From Okapia johnstoni (taxonomy: Eukaryota > Chordata > Mammalia > Artiodactyla > Giraffidae), in NCBI GenBank assembly GCA_024291935.2, contig CM044306.1, positions 19,539,001-19,603,000 of the forward strand: a stretch of DNA of 64,000 nt, given 5' to 3'. Below are positions 43,101-54,310 of this stretch, piece after piece. A program made the position numbers and the translations under genes. The notes below the pieces were generated by a model. It worked only from the letters and a program-made list of their open reading frames with translations. It searched no databases and was not told the origin of the DNA. Within the stretch, counting starts at the first letter, position 1, and the number at the start of each line of letters is the position of its first letter.

Positions 43101-46100
43101 AGCTCATGGACCAAATCCACGACCACCTGGAGATGCCGGAGTTGAGACGGGACTTCGGCACGCAGACCTACGAGCAGCAAGTGGTGGAACTGAGCCAGGA
43201 TGGTGATGGGGGGGGGCGCCCTAGGGGAGGAGGGCTGGAAGGTGGGGGCGATCCGGGGTGGGGCCAGCCTGGGCGGAGCCTTTCGGGGGGCGGGGTCTAG
43301 GTGGGACTAGGTCCTGGGGGCGTGGCCACTCAGATCGTACGAACCCCGCCCTCCTGCAGCGGCTGAGGCGGGGCTCCTGGAGCGGCGGGTGTACGCGCTT
43401 CACCTGCGTCGGTACAACGACGCGCTGCTTATCCACGACACGGTCCGCGCGGTGGATGCCCTCGACACTCTGCAGCATTTCTACAACAGGGAGCGCACCA
43501 CTAAGACCCAGATCCTGCATGCCGAGCGCTGGCTGCTTGCGCTGTTTGATGGTGAGGCTCACAGCTGAACTAGAGGTCAGAAGCCAGTTAGGGCACATGT
43601 CCCAACGTGGGTGCGAGAAGTGCTAATGAGGGTACTGGGGCCCTAATTTTCTAACCCAAAATCAAGGTCGAGGATATGACAAAAGGTAATATGCCCTCGT
43701 TTGTGAAGGTTTGGATGGGTGTAAAAACTAATTCATGTTTATGACAAAGGTTTTTTAAAAAACCATTTAATTGGGAACGGTCCTTGAAAGTTTGGGATGT
43801 GTGGTACCTTTAAACTGGGAAAGTGAGGTCGTCAGAGGGCGAAATGTAAGGCTAGAGGAGGCCTCAGCACAGGCTGGAAGGCAAGGATCCTTCTGAAAAG
43901 ACCTGAGGTTGAGTCAGTCCCAGGGAGCAAAGATTAGCATGAAAAGATCCAGGGGCACCTGGGTAGCTGGGCTGAAGAGGGCTGCAGGGTGAAGTATGTG
44001 AACAAAAGATTCTGCACTGTAAGCCCCTGATGTAAGGCTGGCCAGCCTCAAGCTTGGGCAGCCAGAGAGGAGCCAGGGTGATAAGGAAAGAAACCTGAGC
44101 TGGAGGCCAGCCCGGGTTCTGCCGAGACTCCATATTGGTTACTAAGTGTGGTTGCTCCGTCGTGTCGTGTCCAATTCTTTGCGACCCCATGGACTGTAGC
44201 CCGCCAGGCTCCTTTGTCCATGGGATTCTGCAGGCAAGAATACTAGAGTGGGTTGCCATTCCCTTCTTCAGGGGATCTTCCTGACCCAGGGATCGAACCT
44301 AGGTCGCCTGCATTGCAGGCAGATTCTTTACTGTCTGATCCACCAGGGAAGCCACCAGGGCAGGCAGAGAGTATCCTTAAATGTGCTTTTGGTGCTGTTC
44401 AGGGTAATTAGGCAGGAGCATATATCCTCAGCATCCCCCCCCCCAACCCCGTACTCCTGTAATGTTATCCCTATGAATCCCCCACCCCAGCCATGCCTTG
44501 CCCACCTCCAGGCCTCTGTTTTGGGCTTTTCTGGCAGACCACAAGAATGAGCTGGCCCTCCTGGCAACTAGTGGCCCAGAGAATCCGAAACTGGAGGTGC
44601 TGGAAGCGATCCTGCAGAAGCAGTTCAGGAGCCCTGACAGCCCCCGGGGCATCATCTTCACCCGAACCCGCCAGAGTGCTCACTCCCTCCTGCTGTGGCT
44701 CCAGCAGCAGCCAGGCCTGCAGACAGTGGACATCCGGCCCCAGGTGTTGATTGGGGCTGGGAACAACAGCCAGAAGACTCAGATGATCCAGATGACACAG
44801 GTGTGGGCTCTGGGGGGAGGAGCTGAGGGTGGGAGAGTTCCCTAGGGGAGAAAAGAAGGGGACAGAGTCTTTGGCACCGAGCAATGGGGGACTGATTATC
44901 TCTAGGGAGAGGGCAGAGAGCTGGGGCAGAGATGGAGACCCTGAGTTCCCTAGTGCTGAAGGTTCCCCCAGTCTGGAAGTCTCTGGGTGAAGAGAGGCAG
45001 AGGCTTGGGGAATCTGTGGGGACAGGCAAGTGATGTCCTCAGAACAGAGAGTCAGGGGTCTGGGATCCCTTGCATGAGAAGAATAGGTCCTGAGAGCTCC
45101 TAGAGTAGAGGGGCAGGGACCTTTGGGGATTCTTAAGGGAGACAGTCCATCTTAAAGGAAATCAGTCCTGAATATTCATTGGAAGGACTGATGCTGAAGC
45201 TGAAACTCCAGTACTGTGGCCACCTGATGTGAAGAACTGACTCATTTGCAAAGACCCTGATGCTGGGAAAGATTGAAGGCGGGAGAAGGGGATGACAGGG
45301 GATGAGATGGTTGGATAGTGTCACCGACTCAATGGACATGAGTTTGAGCAAGCTCTGGAATTGGTGATGGACAGGGAAGCCTGGCTTGCTGCAGTCCATG
45401 GGTCTCAAAGAGTTGGACACGACTGAGTGACTGAACTCAGTTACTGAGTTTAGATGGTTACCTGGCAAGATGAGCAAGGTCCTGGGAGGTACTTGAAGGT
45501 CAAGGTGGGAATTCAAAGTTCCTCAGGAAAGGGACCAAGGTTGTGAGTAAAAGGGCTAAACCAGGAGAGGCTGAGCTAGCAGGATGGTTGGACTGAACCT
45601 ACATCATTTACCATCTTCTTTCTCTTCCCCCACCCCACCATCCCAGCGGGACCAGCAAGAAGTAATCCAGAAGTTCCGGACTGGTACCCTGAACCTCCTG
45701 GTGGCCACGAGTGTGGCAGAGGAGGGGCTGGACATCCCCCAGTGCAATGTGGTGGTGCGCTATGGGCTCCTGACCAATGAGATCTCCATGGTCCAGGTGC
45801 TCAAAGCAGCCCTCCCCCAACCAGCCCTCAAAGGATGCTGTGTGTGGGACCCCAGCCCCACTTAGGCCCCTCTGTTATCTCTTTCTCCAGGCAAGGGGCC
45901 GGGCCCGGGCCAGCCAAAGCGTATACTCATTTGTGGCAGCCCAAGGCAGTCGGGAGCTGCGGCGGGAGCTGACGAATGAGGCGCTGGAGACTCTGATGGA
46001 ACGGGCAGTGGCTGCTGTGCAGGCGATGGACCAGGCCGAGTACCAGGCCAAGGTTTGTGGGCAGCCTGAGTACCCTGAGGGGAAGGAGGCTGAGGACACT

Positions 46101-49100
46101 CTGCCTGGAAGGTCTCTGACCACTCACACATACACTCCCTGGGTCCCTCTTCGTCTGGGGGCTAACCTGGCCCACCTGGGAAAGGTAGAGGCTGGAGGCT
46201 GGGGGTAGGGCTGCCAGGGAAGGCAGTGACTGTTCTCCAAAATGCCTTGGGAGCAGGCCTTATCCAGGGTTTTGAGTTTACCCTCATCACCAAATACTTT
46301 GTGTATCTGTGAGGGCTGCCTTACAGCCCTTCTGGAACCAGTGTAGTGGAGTGTGGGAGTGTAGTTGCCCAGTTGTGTCTGATTCTTATGGCCCCATTGA
46401 CTGTAGAATGCCAGACTTCTCTGTCCATGATATTCTCCAGGCAAGAACACTGGAGTGGATTGCCTTTCCCTTCTCCAGGGGATTTTCCTGACCCAGGGAT
46501 TGAACCCAGGTCTCCTGCATTGCAGGCAGATTCTTTATCGTCTGAGTCACCAGTGGACTCCCTTCTGGAACCAGGAAGGGGGAAACAAATAGACACGTCC
46601 ACAAAATAAGCCCAGAACCAGGACTGAAATGAGTTCCCCTGAGGTAGGATCATCAATGTCCAGGCTTGTTCAGGATGGTCCCTGTTTACTTCTGTTGTCC
46701 TTGCATAAGTATTTATGATGCCCCATGTTAGATTCCCTGGTAGCTCCGCTGGTAAAGAATCTGCCTGCAATGCAGGAGACCCTGGTTCAATTCCTGGGTT
46801 GGGAAGAGACCCTGGTTCAATTCCTGGGTTGGGAAGAGACCCTGGTTCAATTCCTGGGTTGGGAAGAGACCCTGGTTCAATTCCTGGGTTGGGAAGAGAC
46901 CCTGGTTCAATTCCTGGGTTGGGAAGAGACCCTGGTTCAATTCCTGGGTTGGGAAGATCCCCTGGAGGAGGCCATGGCAACCCACTCCAGTATTCTTGCT
47001 TGGAGAATGCCCACAGACAGAGGAGCCTGGTGGGCTACAGTCCATGAGGTCGCAAAGAGTCGGACACAACTGAGCAATTAAGCACATATTAGATTAAATG
47101 AAGCCACTTTGCACAAAGTCCTCCAAAGTAGGGGTAAAGATTCAGCAAGAAAGCTTGCTTCCCTCCCATAGTTGTCCCCACCCCCATATTTTTTGCCACA
47201 GAGCTGCTTCTAACAGCTCCAGGAATGGTTGAAGAAGTCCCTTCTGGCTGCTAATGATCTGAGGTCTTTGGGAACCCTTTGCCCCCTGGAAGCATTCCTG
47301 GGGTCAGGTCTCTCCAGTCTCAGCCATGCCCGGTGTCCACTCCCATCTCAGATCCGGGATCTGCAGCGGGCAGCGTTGGTCAAGCGGGCAATCCAGGCAG
47401 CCCAGCGAGAGAGTCGGCAGCGCAAGTTCCTCGCGGAGCAAGTGCAGCTCCTGTGCATCAACTGCATGGTGTCCGTGGGCTACGGGAGTGACCTACGGAA
47501 GGTGGAGGGTACCCACCACGTCAATGTGAACCCCAACTTCTCGTGAGAACTGTGGAAGGGGATGTCGGGATGGGAAGAGGGGAGAGAGGAAGAGGTATAA
47601 TGGGGGATGAAGAATCCCTCCCATCCAGACAGTGCTTTGAGAGTTTGGGAGGTTAAAGAGCATTTTAACAACTACCAAGTGTGCATTTTCACAATAGTCT
47701 GATTAGACAGGTCTTATCATCACCCCGTTTTACAGGTGAGGAAACAGAGGCCCAGAGAAGCTAAGTGACTTGCCTGAGTCCCCACAGCCACTGTGTGGTT
47801 GAGCAAGAGCTGGAATTCAGGATGCCAAATGCTGAGGGGCCACAAACTGGTTCCTTGGTCCTACCTACTTTGAAGACATGAAGGGGGCTAATTGTCCCGG
47901 AGCCATCCCCTCATCTTCTACCATAGAGGGGACCCTTCCCCTATCCTCCATCCATTCATTATTTATTAGGCACCTGCTGTGTGCCAGGCCACGGATCTCC
48001 ACAGTTTCTTGAGGAGGTAGCATTTCCACTACATCTTGTCTTGAAAAAGGCACTAGATTGGAATATGCGTGGAGGTTGGGGCAATGCAATGGGAGTAATT
48101 GTGGTTGGCATAAGTGGAAGAGGTGGAGAAGGAAGAGATTCTGGAGGAACACAGACTGGCCTGTGGAGGACCTTGAAGGTCGGACCTGAAAGTTTAGCCT
48201 TTGTCCTGTAGGCAGTGAGGAGTCTGGAAGGGATTTTGAGCAAGGGCGTGTCAGGGTCAGATGTACATTTTGATTATTTTTTATTTTTTTATATGAAACT
48301 TTTAGTATTTTCTTCATTTTCACAGTTTTACAGTATTAGTAAAAATAATGGCCATTATAAATAAGCATAAAATGGAAGTTGATGAAAAAATAACCCCAAG
48401 TCTTCCTTGACTCCCACCCTCCCACCAAAAAACTAGCTAGTATATGGCAAATATCCTTTTCACACATTATCTTTAGGCATATATTCACTTTGTAGTGGTG
48501 GATGGTTTAGTCACTAAGTTGTATCTGACTCTTGTGATCCCATGGACTATAGCCTGCCAGGCTCCTCTGTCCACGGGGTTTTCCAGGCAAGATTACTGGA
48601 GTGGGTTGCCATTTCCTTCTCCCAGATGTACATTTTTAGAGGATCACTCTGGCGGCTGGTGGCAGGATGACATGGGGTTGAGAAGAAGGATGGAATGGGA
48701 TGGAAGGATGGGGCAGGGAGAGCTGTTGGGAGACTGTTAAAATCATCCAGGTGCTGAGGCCTGAACTTGAGCAGAAGAGGATGCCGGGGAGGCAGCACAG
48801 GCAGAGCATAAGGAAGATGGGGTTTCCGGGCCCTGGGAAGTCTCTGTGCCTCTTGACAGGCAGAATGGCCCAAGGCCCAGGCAGAGGCTCTGCAGGCAGG
48901 AGGAGATGAGACCTGGGGTTGGGGTGGGTAGTGGGGTCCATGAGGACCATGGCCACCCCCATTCCTCTCCAGGATCTACTACAACATCTCAAAGCAGCCT
49001 GTGGCCATCAACAGAGACTTCAAGGACTGGAAGCCCGGGGGTGCCATTAGCTGCCGGAACTGTGGGGAGGTAAGTGCTGGGGCCGTGGCCCTTCACTCTA

Positions 49101-49548
49101 ATCTTGAGAAGTCCTCAGTCTGAGAGAGGGGGCCCAGTCTCTGCCATCAGGTGCCCTCACTGGGAGGGAGGAGACAACCCTGACCCAGGACTTCCCAATC
49201 TGGGGAGTTCCCCCACTATGGTAGGGAGACCACAGTGTGATGGGGGAGATAGTTCTCAGGCTGAAGTGGGAGACACAGGCCCAGCACGCATGGGCCCCGA
49301 CTGGAGAAAAGAAGTTGTCTGAGGACCGAGACTCAGACCTGGCCATCTCTCTCCTCTCCCCCCAGGCCTGGGGTCTGCAGATGATCTACAAGTCAGTGAA
49401 GCTGCCGGTGCTCAAAGTTGGCAGTATGCTGCTGGAGACACCACAAGGGCGAGTCCGGGCCAAGAAGTGGTCCCACGTGCCCTTCACTGTGTCTGACTTT
49501 GACTATGTGCAATGTGCGGAGGGCCTGGCCGGCCTCTCTCTGGACTGA
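40171..49548 (+). CDS. DHX58: DHX58 (LGP2), RIG-I-like RNA helicase (12 coding exons, 680 aa)
   Basis: LGP2 is a cytosolic dsRNA-binding ATPase that lacks CARDs and tunes MDA5 and RIG-I signalling. Exons: 40171-40338, 40555-40756, 41132-41322, 42384-42500, 43076-43202, 43360-43551, 44538-44800, 45647-45796, 45891-46052, 47352-47542, 48973-49069, 49366-49548; GT/AG throughout, 2043 nt, one stop. Acceptor TTCCAG (AG 40168-40169) lies one base before the ATG. Visible: Walker A LPTGSGKT at 24-31, DECH at 131-134, TASPGTGG in motif [13 protein letters not shown] in helicase domain 2, motif V-like [12 protein letters not shown], and motif [10 protein letters not shown] at 470-477. Zinc cysteines of the C-terminal domain are C559/C562 (CINC) and C615/C618 (CRNC). 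Relative to human (678 aa, from memory) there are about three extra residues near 414-417. It begins directly with the helicase, as LGP2 should. Confidence 0.98.
40757..41131 (+). other. DHX58: DHX58 intron after coding exon 2
   Basis: A 375-bp intron. A MIR-like piece may lie at 40900-41060 ('ccagctgagccttagtttac'). Confidence 0.7.
41323..42383 (+). other. DHX58: DHX58 intron after coding exon 3
   Basis: A 1.06-kb intron containing a long reversed tRNA-derived SINE (41940-42256). The segment 41580-41900 resembles an old MIR/L2-type sequence ('aatgtcacctcttcagagtt'). Confidence 0.75.
41940..42256 (-). mobile_element. tRNA-derived SINE (ART2/CHR type, long form), reverse
   Basis: 'ttatttttggctgcattggg' at the left, 'ttctcattgcagtggcttct' inside, and 'cttaatcacgggaccaccat' at the right. 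A short internal duplication 'agtagttggggctc' occurs twice. Confidence 0.85.
42501..43075 (+). other. DHX58: DHX58 intron after coding exon 4
   Basis: A 575-bp intron with a MIR-like segment at about 42545-42740 ('gggttgagctctgactccac', 'cctccatttctcctttccat'). Confidence 0.7.
43552..44537 (+). other. DHX58: DHX58 intron after coding exon 6
   Basis: A 986-bp intron with a reversed Bov-tA at 44146-44356. The rest is unassigned. Confidence 0.8.
44146..44356 (-). mobile_element. Bov-tA SINE, reverse
   Basis: 'ctttgcgaccccatggactg', 'agtgggttgccattcccttc', 'gacccagggatcgaacctag' and the head 'tctgatccaccagggaagcc' are in reverse order along the plus strand. Confidence 0.92.
44801..45646 (+). 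other. DHX58: DHX58 intron after coding exon 7
   Basis: An 846-bp intron with a BovB 3' fragment at 45150-45432. Confidence 0.85.
45150..45432 (+). mobile_element. BovB LINE 3' fragment
   Basis: 'atgctgaagctgaaactcca', 'gccacctgatgtgaagaact', 'aaagaccctgatgctgggaa' and the end 'gagttggacacgactgagtg' are consecutive parts of the BovB 3' end. It has no reverse-transcriptase sequence. Confidence 0.92.
46350..46556 (-). mobile_element. Bov-tA SINE, reverse
   Basis: 'gtggattgcctttcccttct', 'gacccagggattgaacccag', 'gcattgcaggcagattcttt' and 'cgtctgagtcaccag' run in reverse orientation. Confidence 0.92.
46730..47083 (+). mobile_element. Bov-tA SINE with amplified B-box segment
   Basis: A normal head ('agctccgctggtaaagaatc') and a normal body ('ggccatggcaacccactcca' to 'gtcggacacaactgagcaat') are separated by a 180-bp tandem array (46777-46956). 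The element is about 150 bp longer than an ordinary copy. Confidence 0.93.
46777..46956 (+). repeat. Six perfect 30-bp tandem repeats inside a SINE
   Basis: Units start at 46777, 46807, 46837, 46867, 46897 and 46927. Each contains the Pol III B-box-like GGTTCAATTCC and ends with ttgggaag. All six copies are identical, so the expansion is recent or homogenised. Because 30 is a multiple of three, long spurious open frames cross it on both strands. Confidence 0.97.
47543..48972 (+). other. DHX58: DHX58 intron after coding exon 10
   Basis: A 1.43-kb intron with a MIR/L2-like piece (about 47690-47830: 'ggtgaggaaacagaggccca') and a Bov-tA fragment (48498-48625). Confidence 0.8.
48498..48625 (-). 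mobile_element. Bov-tA 3' fragment, reverse
   Basis: 'ggtttagtcactaagttgta', 'gatcccatggactatagcct' and 'gagtgggttgccatttcctt'. The tRNA-like half is missing. Confidence 0.88.
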
Positions 49549-49940
49549 CTGCCTTGTCCTGCAATGCCCAGCACAGCCTGCAGGGGGCAGAAGACTCCAC
49601 AACAGCCACCATCTCCTGGGCAAAGCCTGGGTCCAGCCCCTCCCACCTGAGTCACCAATTCCTGACTCCCAGCTGACCAACCAGCCACAGAGGAACCCTG
49701 GGCTCCCAGGCTGGCTCGACTCCTACACTGAGGAAGCAGCCTGAGAGCCACAGTCATCCCAGATCCCCTCACATGTACATAGACACCTTCGGATACACTG
49801 GATGGAACTGGGGTGGGGGGTGGAGAGCGGACCTGAGGCAGGAGAATGGCCACCCTGACTAGGCATCATCACGGTTTCCCTTCAACATTCCTTCCCTGCC
49901 ATGGCTACTTCTATTTTTTTGAGATTCTCCATAAATTAAA

Positions 49941-49946
49941 AATAAA
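49941..49946 (+). terminator. DHX58: DHX58 poly(A) signal AATAAA
   Basis: A canonical hexamer 393 bp after the stop, with an ATTAAA just upstream (49935-49940) and 'tgtgtggtatttg' downstream. Confidence 0.88.
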
Positions 49947-49959
49947 GAAGTGGAAAACG

Positions 49960-51540
49960 GGTGTAGAAAATGTGTGGTATTTGAAAAAAAGATGTGTGAG
50001 GTATAACTGATATTGCTGTACATATTTATAGTGTGTGATAAGTTTAACATATGTACGCTCTTCCATAATCAAGATAATGAACATCGCCGTCACCCTCAAA
50101 ACTTCCTTGTTCCCGTTGTAATCCTCTCTTACCATTCCTGGTTCACTGATCTGCTTTGTGCTATATTTCTAATGTTAGAAGCTTTTTTTTTTTTAACACC
50201 CCTCTTTATGGCTCTCATGTAACCTTTATTTGGAGAGAACATCAAAAGCCTAAATTTGAGAGCCCTCAAGAATGTGAGGCTTTCTCATCTCTTCCACCCC
50301 ATAATAGGCTCAAACCCCAGTGACCCCTCTACATCCTCTCCTGACCCCTAGGTCATCTCCCTGGGCTGGGGACAGGGCAAGATCCAGGATTTTGAGGGGT
50401 AGGGCTCAGGCAGGCATGGGGTGGGTGGGAGAAGTTGTAAAGGCCTAAATTTTCTGTTCTCATTTTAACAAGGAAGAAAGAAAAAGGCAAGATCTAGGTT
50501 GATTCTTCAGGGAAAGGGCTATTTCTGTAGTAAGAGGCCCAGCAGGCAGGAGTCACCTTCAAGAGGAAGGGAGGGGGTTAGAGGCAGAGATTTGAGAGCA
50601 GAATGGCAGTCCTTCCTGCCATCCAACCTCCTTCTCTGCTGCTGCACCCCTGCTCCTGCCTAAGGATAGATGGGAAATAATGCACACTCCCTTCTTCCAG
50701 CATCTTTCTTTAGTCTGCCTCTTGTCCGATTGAGGGCTGACATTCCAGTACCAGTCTTTTTGGCCTCCACTCCCCCAGAGACTGTACCCTTCTTTCCTAG
50801 GGCCTCTCTTCCTGCTAATCTCCAATGTTCCTTGGCCCTGGCTCCAGGAGTCACCCTTCTCTCTCCTGTCCCATCTGTGCCTCCCAGGACTGCTGCTTCT
50901 GCCTCGGCTCCCCACTTCACCTTCAGTCATGATCTGCCCTGTCAGCAACGTGCCTTTTACAGGTCAATAAAATTAGTGACTGGGGGCAGAGCGAGGGGGG
51001 GCAGGGGCCCAGGGGTGCTAAGCTCAATGGCCTTGAATGTGGCTGGACACACGGAGTCCGGACGCCTATCATTCCAGGGCTGAACAGTGACAGCTGAGGG
51101 ACCTGAGCTGGCATTGAGGGCAGGGGGGTGGGGGCGCGGGGGTGCTGTGTTGCTGGGAGAGAGATGGACGGAGGATAATGATAACCTGGCACCTCATGGT
51201 CCCCTCAGTGGCCTGGGCCCCTACACAGCTGACCCTTGGTTGGGGGGCCTTGACTTTAGAGGAGGTAGGAGAGCTTTCAACCGCTTTGCCAGGCTGGGAG
51301 AGCTTTCCTGAGCTCAAATGGAAGGGGAACGCAGATAAGGAGGGGTTCCCAGGCTTGCTTCTTTGCGTGAGGGGGTCTTCACATGGAGCCACTGCCTCCA
51401 GGGCACCTGGGTAAGGTTGCCTGAAGAAGGGCGTTTCATGAGGTCGTCAGGGCCCAGGCATCCTAAGCCTTCAGGAAAGCCAAAGCTCCTGAGCCTCTCT
51501 AGTGGCCCGGATGGTCCCCGCCTACCACCCCCCCTTTCTG
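49960..51540. other. DHX58-ZNF385C spacer
   Basis: No gene recognised. An L1 3' remnant occupies about 49985-50190 ('gaggtataactgatattgct'). The remainder is unique G-rich sequence rising in CpG content toward 51540. Confidence 0.6.
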
Positions 51541-51559
51541 ACCACCTGAATAAACCAGC

Positions 51560-51718
51560 CGGTCCCACCCCGCGGAGGCTCAGGGAGGGGCGCGGCCGCA
51601 GCTCCCCAGGCCCCGCCCCCGCCCGGGCCCCGCCCCCTCCCCGGCCGACTCGAAGCCGCGGCGCTCCAGAGCGCGGTGGAGAGCAGGTGGCCGCAGCCGT
51701 CTCGTCTCTGCCCCGCAG
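51560..51718 (+). promoter_or_regulatory. ZNF385C: CpG-rich promoter and candidate non-coding first exon, probably ZNF385C
   Basis: Dense CpG with several CCGCCCC/CCCCGCCC Sp1-type boxes ends at a consensus donor, ccccgcag|GTAAGTCC (donor from 51719). In human the gene next to the DHX58 3' end is ZNF385C, pointing the same way, so this is probably its first exon. No zinc-finger coding exon is seen in the window, so the assignment rests on position only. Confidence 0.5.
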
Positions 51719-52837
51719 GTAAGTCCGCGACGCCGGCTGGTCCACGCTGAGGACCTCGAGGGCAGTGCGGGAGAACAAGGCAGCCCCTTCCACCTGTTAT
51801 GTGCCCTGGACTCAAAACTGGGGGGCCTCAAGGGGCAGGGAGGAACCCCCATGACTCTGCGCACTGATGCTGGGCATCTGGGTAGAGGGTGAGACTAAAC
51901 TCTGGAGAAGTTTCGAGGGTTCCGGCTGGCTTCCCTTGACACTAGGGCAGGCTGCAAGGCACGGGGAAGGACAGAGCCGGACGGTAGGCATGCAACGTTC
52001 TGGAGGAGAGCAGGTTGAAAGGTGGGGACTGCGGGGCTCATTGACTAAAGGAGCCCCATGCCTCATCCAGTGCAGCTTCCTTCTCCCTCCCTTTAGGGGG
52101 TGATGGGGTGACCCAAACAGCTTCTGTGGGAAAATGCCATGAGAGCTGTTGCATAGCTGAGCTGGAGCCTGGGTCTTTTGGTGTGCCCCCCACAAACACA
52201 CCTGCATCATTTATTTGCACCCTGGATACAGATGTGTGAGGGAGAGGGGGATGATGGAACAGGGGCTGCTCTAGATGACCTGGGTAACCCCAAGAGCCTG
52301 GGGACTGACTAGATGTTTTCTGTGTCCAAGTCCCAGAGTCAGATGGTGGAGGTGATCACAGAAGTGGGCCTTATGGTAGACCTGGGTGCATTTGCACCTT
52401 CTGTGTCGAGATTTGGGCTGTAGGCAGGTCCTGACTCCTAGGACCACAAGGAAGCCATCCTAGAAAAGGAGGTCCTGGGCTGCCAGCTCAGATGTGATAC
52501 TTAGCACTCTGAGCCACAAAGGAGAGTCAGACTTTGGGTGTTGGTGCTGTGTCTGGGTAGAGCAGAGAACCCGGGATTGTAGAACTGGAGGAAGGTCAGG
52601 ATGTTGCCATCTGGGATCCAGCCAGGACTCCTCGGACCTTCTAGAGATCATCACAAGCCAACAGATAGACCAAGACCCAACTCAGGTGGGGCGGAGGGGG
52701 GCTTCCTGTGTCTGAGTAGTTTTCCCATTGCATTGTCTCCTCTCACCACATACACCATCATTGTCGGAAGTTCTTCCTCATATCTGACCTTCATCCCTTC
52801 TGCTTCTGTGCCAGCTTTTTGCTACTGGGAGGCAACG

Positions 52838-53075
52838 GAGGCTATAGTGGAAAGAGTGGGGGCTCTGGGGTCACTTAGTCTTGGGCCCTATCACCTCTAT
52901 CTACTGAGTGACCTTGGATGAATTAGTTCACCTCTGAGTTCGCTTCCCCATCTGTAAAATGGGGATAATAATAGAACCCACCTCATAGGGTGGCTGCAAG
53001 GATTAGATGAGAACACGCACGTAGAGCGCTTAGCACGGTGCCTGGCGCCTGGTGAGGGCTCAACAAGTATAAGTG
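52838..53075 (+). repeat. MIR-like SINE, long copy
   Basis: 'ctactgagtgaccttggatg', 'ccccatctgtaaaatgggga', 'gggtggctgcaaggattaga' and 'gcttagcacggtgcctggcg' cover most of the MIR consensus in order. Confidence 0.9.
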
Positions 53076-54183
53076 TCCCCTCGCCTGTAGGACAGCAAAG
53101 CCGATCTGCGGGGGGTGGGGGTGGGGTTGGAAGTTCTTTTTTAAACTTGGCCAGAGAGAGCAGTGCCCTTCACGCACCACCCCCCACCACCCCACTCAGC
53201 CCCTACTGGTCTCTGGATCTCAACTAGATCTGTCTGAGCTGCCCAGGGCCCCACACCACCTTCTCCCTTAATCACCCTGCTTTTTGTCTCCAGGGTGAGG
53301 AGTGGGGTCCCTGCAGGGCAGGGACCAGTGGCAGCCCACTTGGGGAGGGCTGTGTCCCAGGGGAACAAACTGACTTAGAGACCCAACCAAAAAAAAAGGC
53401 CTGTTGTCATCATCTCCCTGTCCTCCCCATATCCAGAAATCCACAAGTTGGGATCAAGCTGCACTCAATCTTTTTCCAGGAAGATAAATAATACAAGTGA
53501 CTGAAAGTCCTGCTTGGGGATTGTCCAAGCTGCCCTCCAATGAAAAGACAGCTCCAGTCCCTGGCCTGAGTTCTGGAGGCTGCCAGAGAAGGCTGGGTCT
53601 AATAAGCACCCTTAAACCTGGGCAAGGGCGGGGGTGCCCATGCCCTGGCTTCGTGCTTTCAAAGGCTCTGCTCTGGCCCTCATCTTGCCATCCCTCTCCC
53701 TGTGGGATGAAGAGTAGTCAGCAGGGCTAAGGGGATAAGCTGGAACATCCCCTTTGAGACCACACACCCCATACCTGTGATGCCAGAGGTCCCTGCCCAG
53801 GAGGTTGCCAGCTTGCTCCCAGTCCATGTAAGCCTCTTCCTTGAGCTTGTCCTCCTCTGGGCAGGTCATGCCACTAGTGTGTGCACCCCTGGCCTTGAGG
53901 GAGGGACACACGAAGATGGCTAAGGGGCAGCTATCTTCAGGGGGTGAAGATGGAACCAGGCTGTGTGCTGACGCTGGGCGTCTACCTCCGTACATGTGAG
54001 CCTCTTTCAGTGCAGAAAGCTGCCGGCTGTAGGAAGGGCGCAGCTGGCTGGGGTCAGAGTGGGAGTGGAGCTCTTTCTCCTTATACAGAGTTGTTCTGCA
54101 GAACTCCCAGGAGTCACAGGAATCTAAATTGGAAGCTGGTCTTCCAGGTTATTATGAAACTGTATTTGTCAAGGTGGGAGTTT

Positions 54184-54310
54184 AGAATGTATTTTATTTT
54201 AGGCCACACCACATGGCTTCAGGATCTTAGTTCCCCAGCCAGGGATCAAAACAGTGAGAGTGCTGAGTCCTAACCACTGGACCACCAAGGAATTCCCAGA
54301 ATATATTTTA
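54184..54310 (-). mobile_element. tRNA-derived SINE (ART2/CHR type), reverse, with target duplication
   Basis: The body (54197-54297) has 'caggatcttagttccccagc' and 'ccactggaccaccaaggaat'. Flanks agaatgtatttta (54184-54196) and agaatatatttta (54298-54310) form a 13-bp duplication with one mismatch. Confidence 0.9.

Larger units (their letters stand above)
46053..47351 (+). other. DHX58: DHX58 intron after coding exon 9
   Basis: A 1.3-kb intron with two Bov-tA SINEs in opposite orientation (46350-46556 reverse, 46730-47083 forward), the second carrying a perfect 6-copy internal tandem array. Confidence 0.9.

Noticed and set aside
46777..46956. Regular 30-bp repeats as a CRISPR array
   Set aside because: Units are contiguous with no spacers, lie within a SINE, and this is a mammalian genome.
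46321..47087. Long open frames with repeated [14 protein letters not shown] or [14 protein letters not shown] peptides
   Set aside because: They are produced by the 30-bp tandem array in a SINE; the unit is a multiple of three, so frames stay open by arithmetic.
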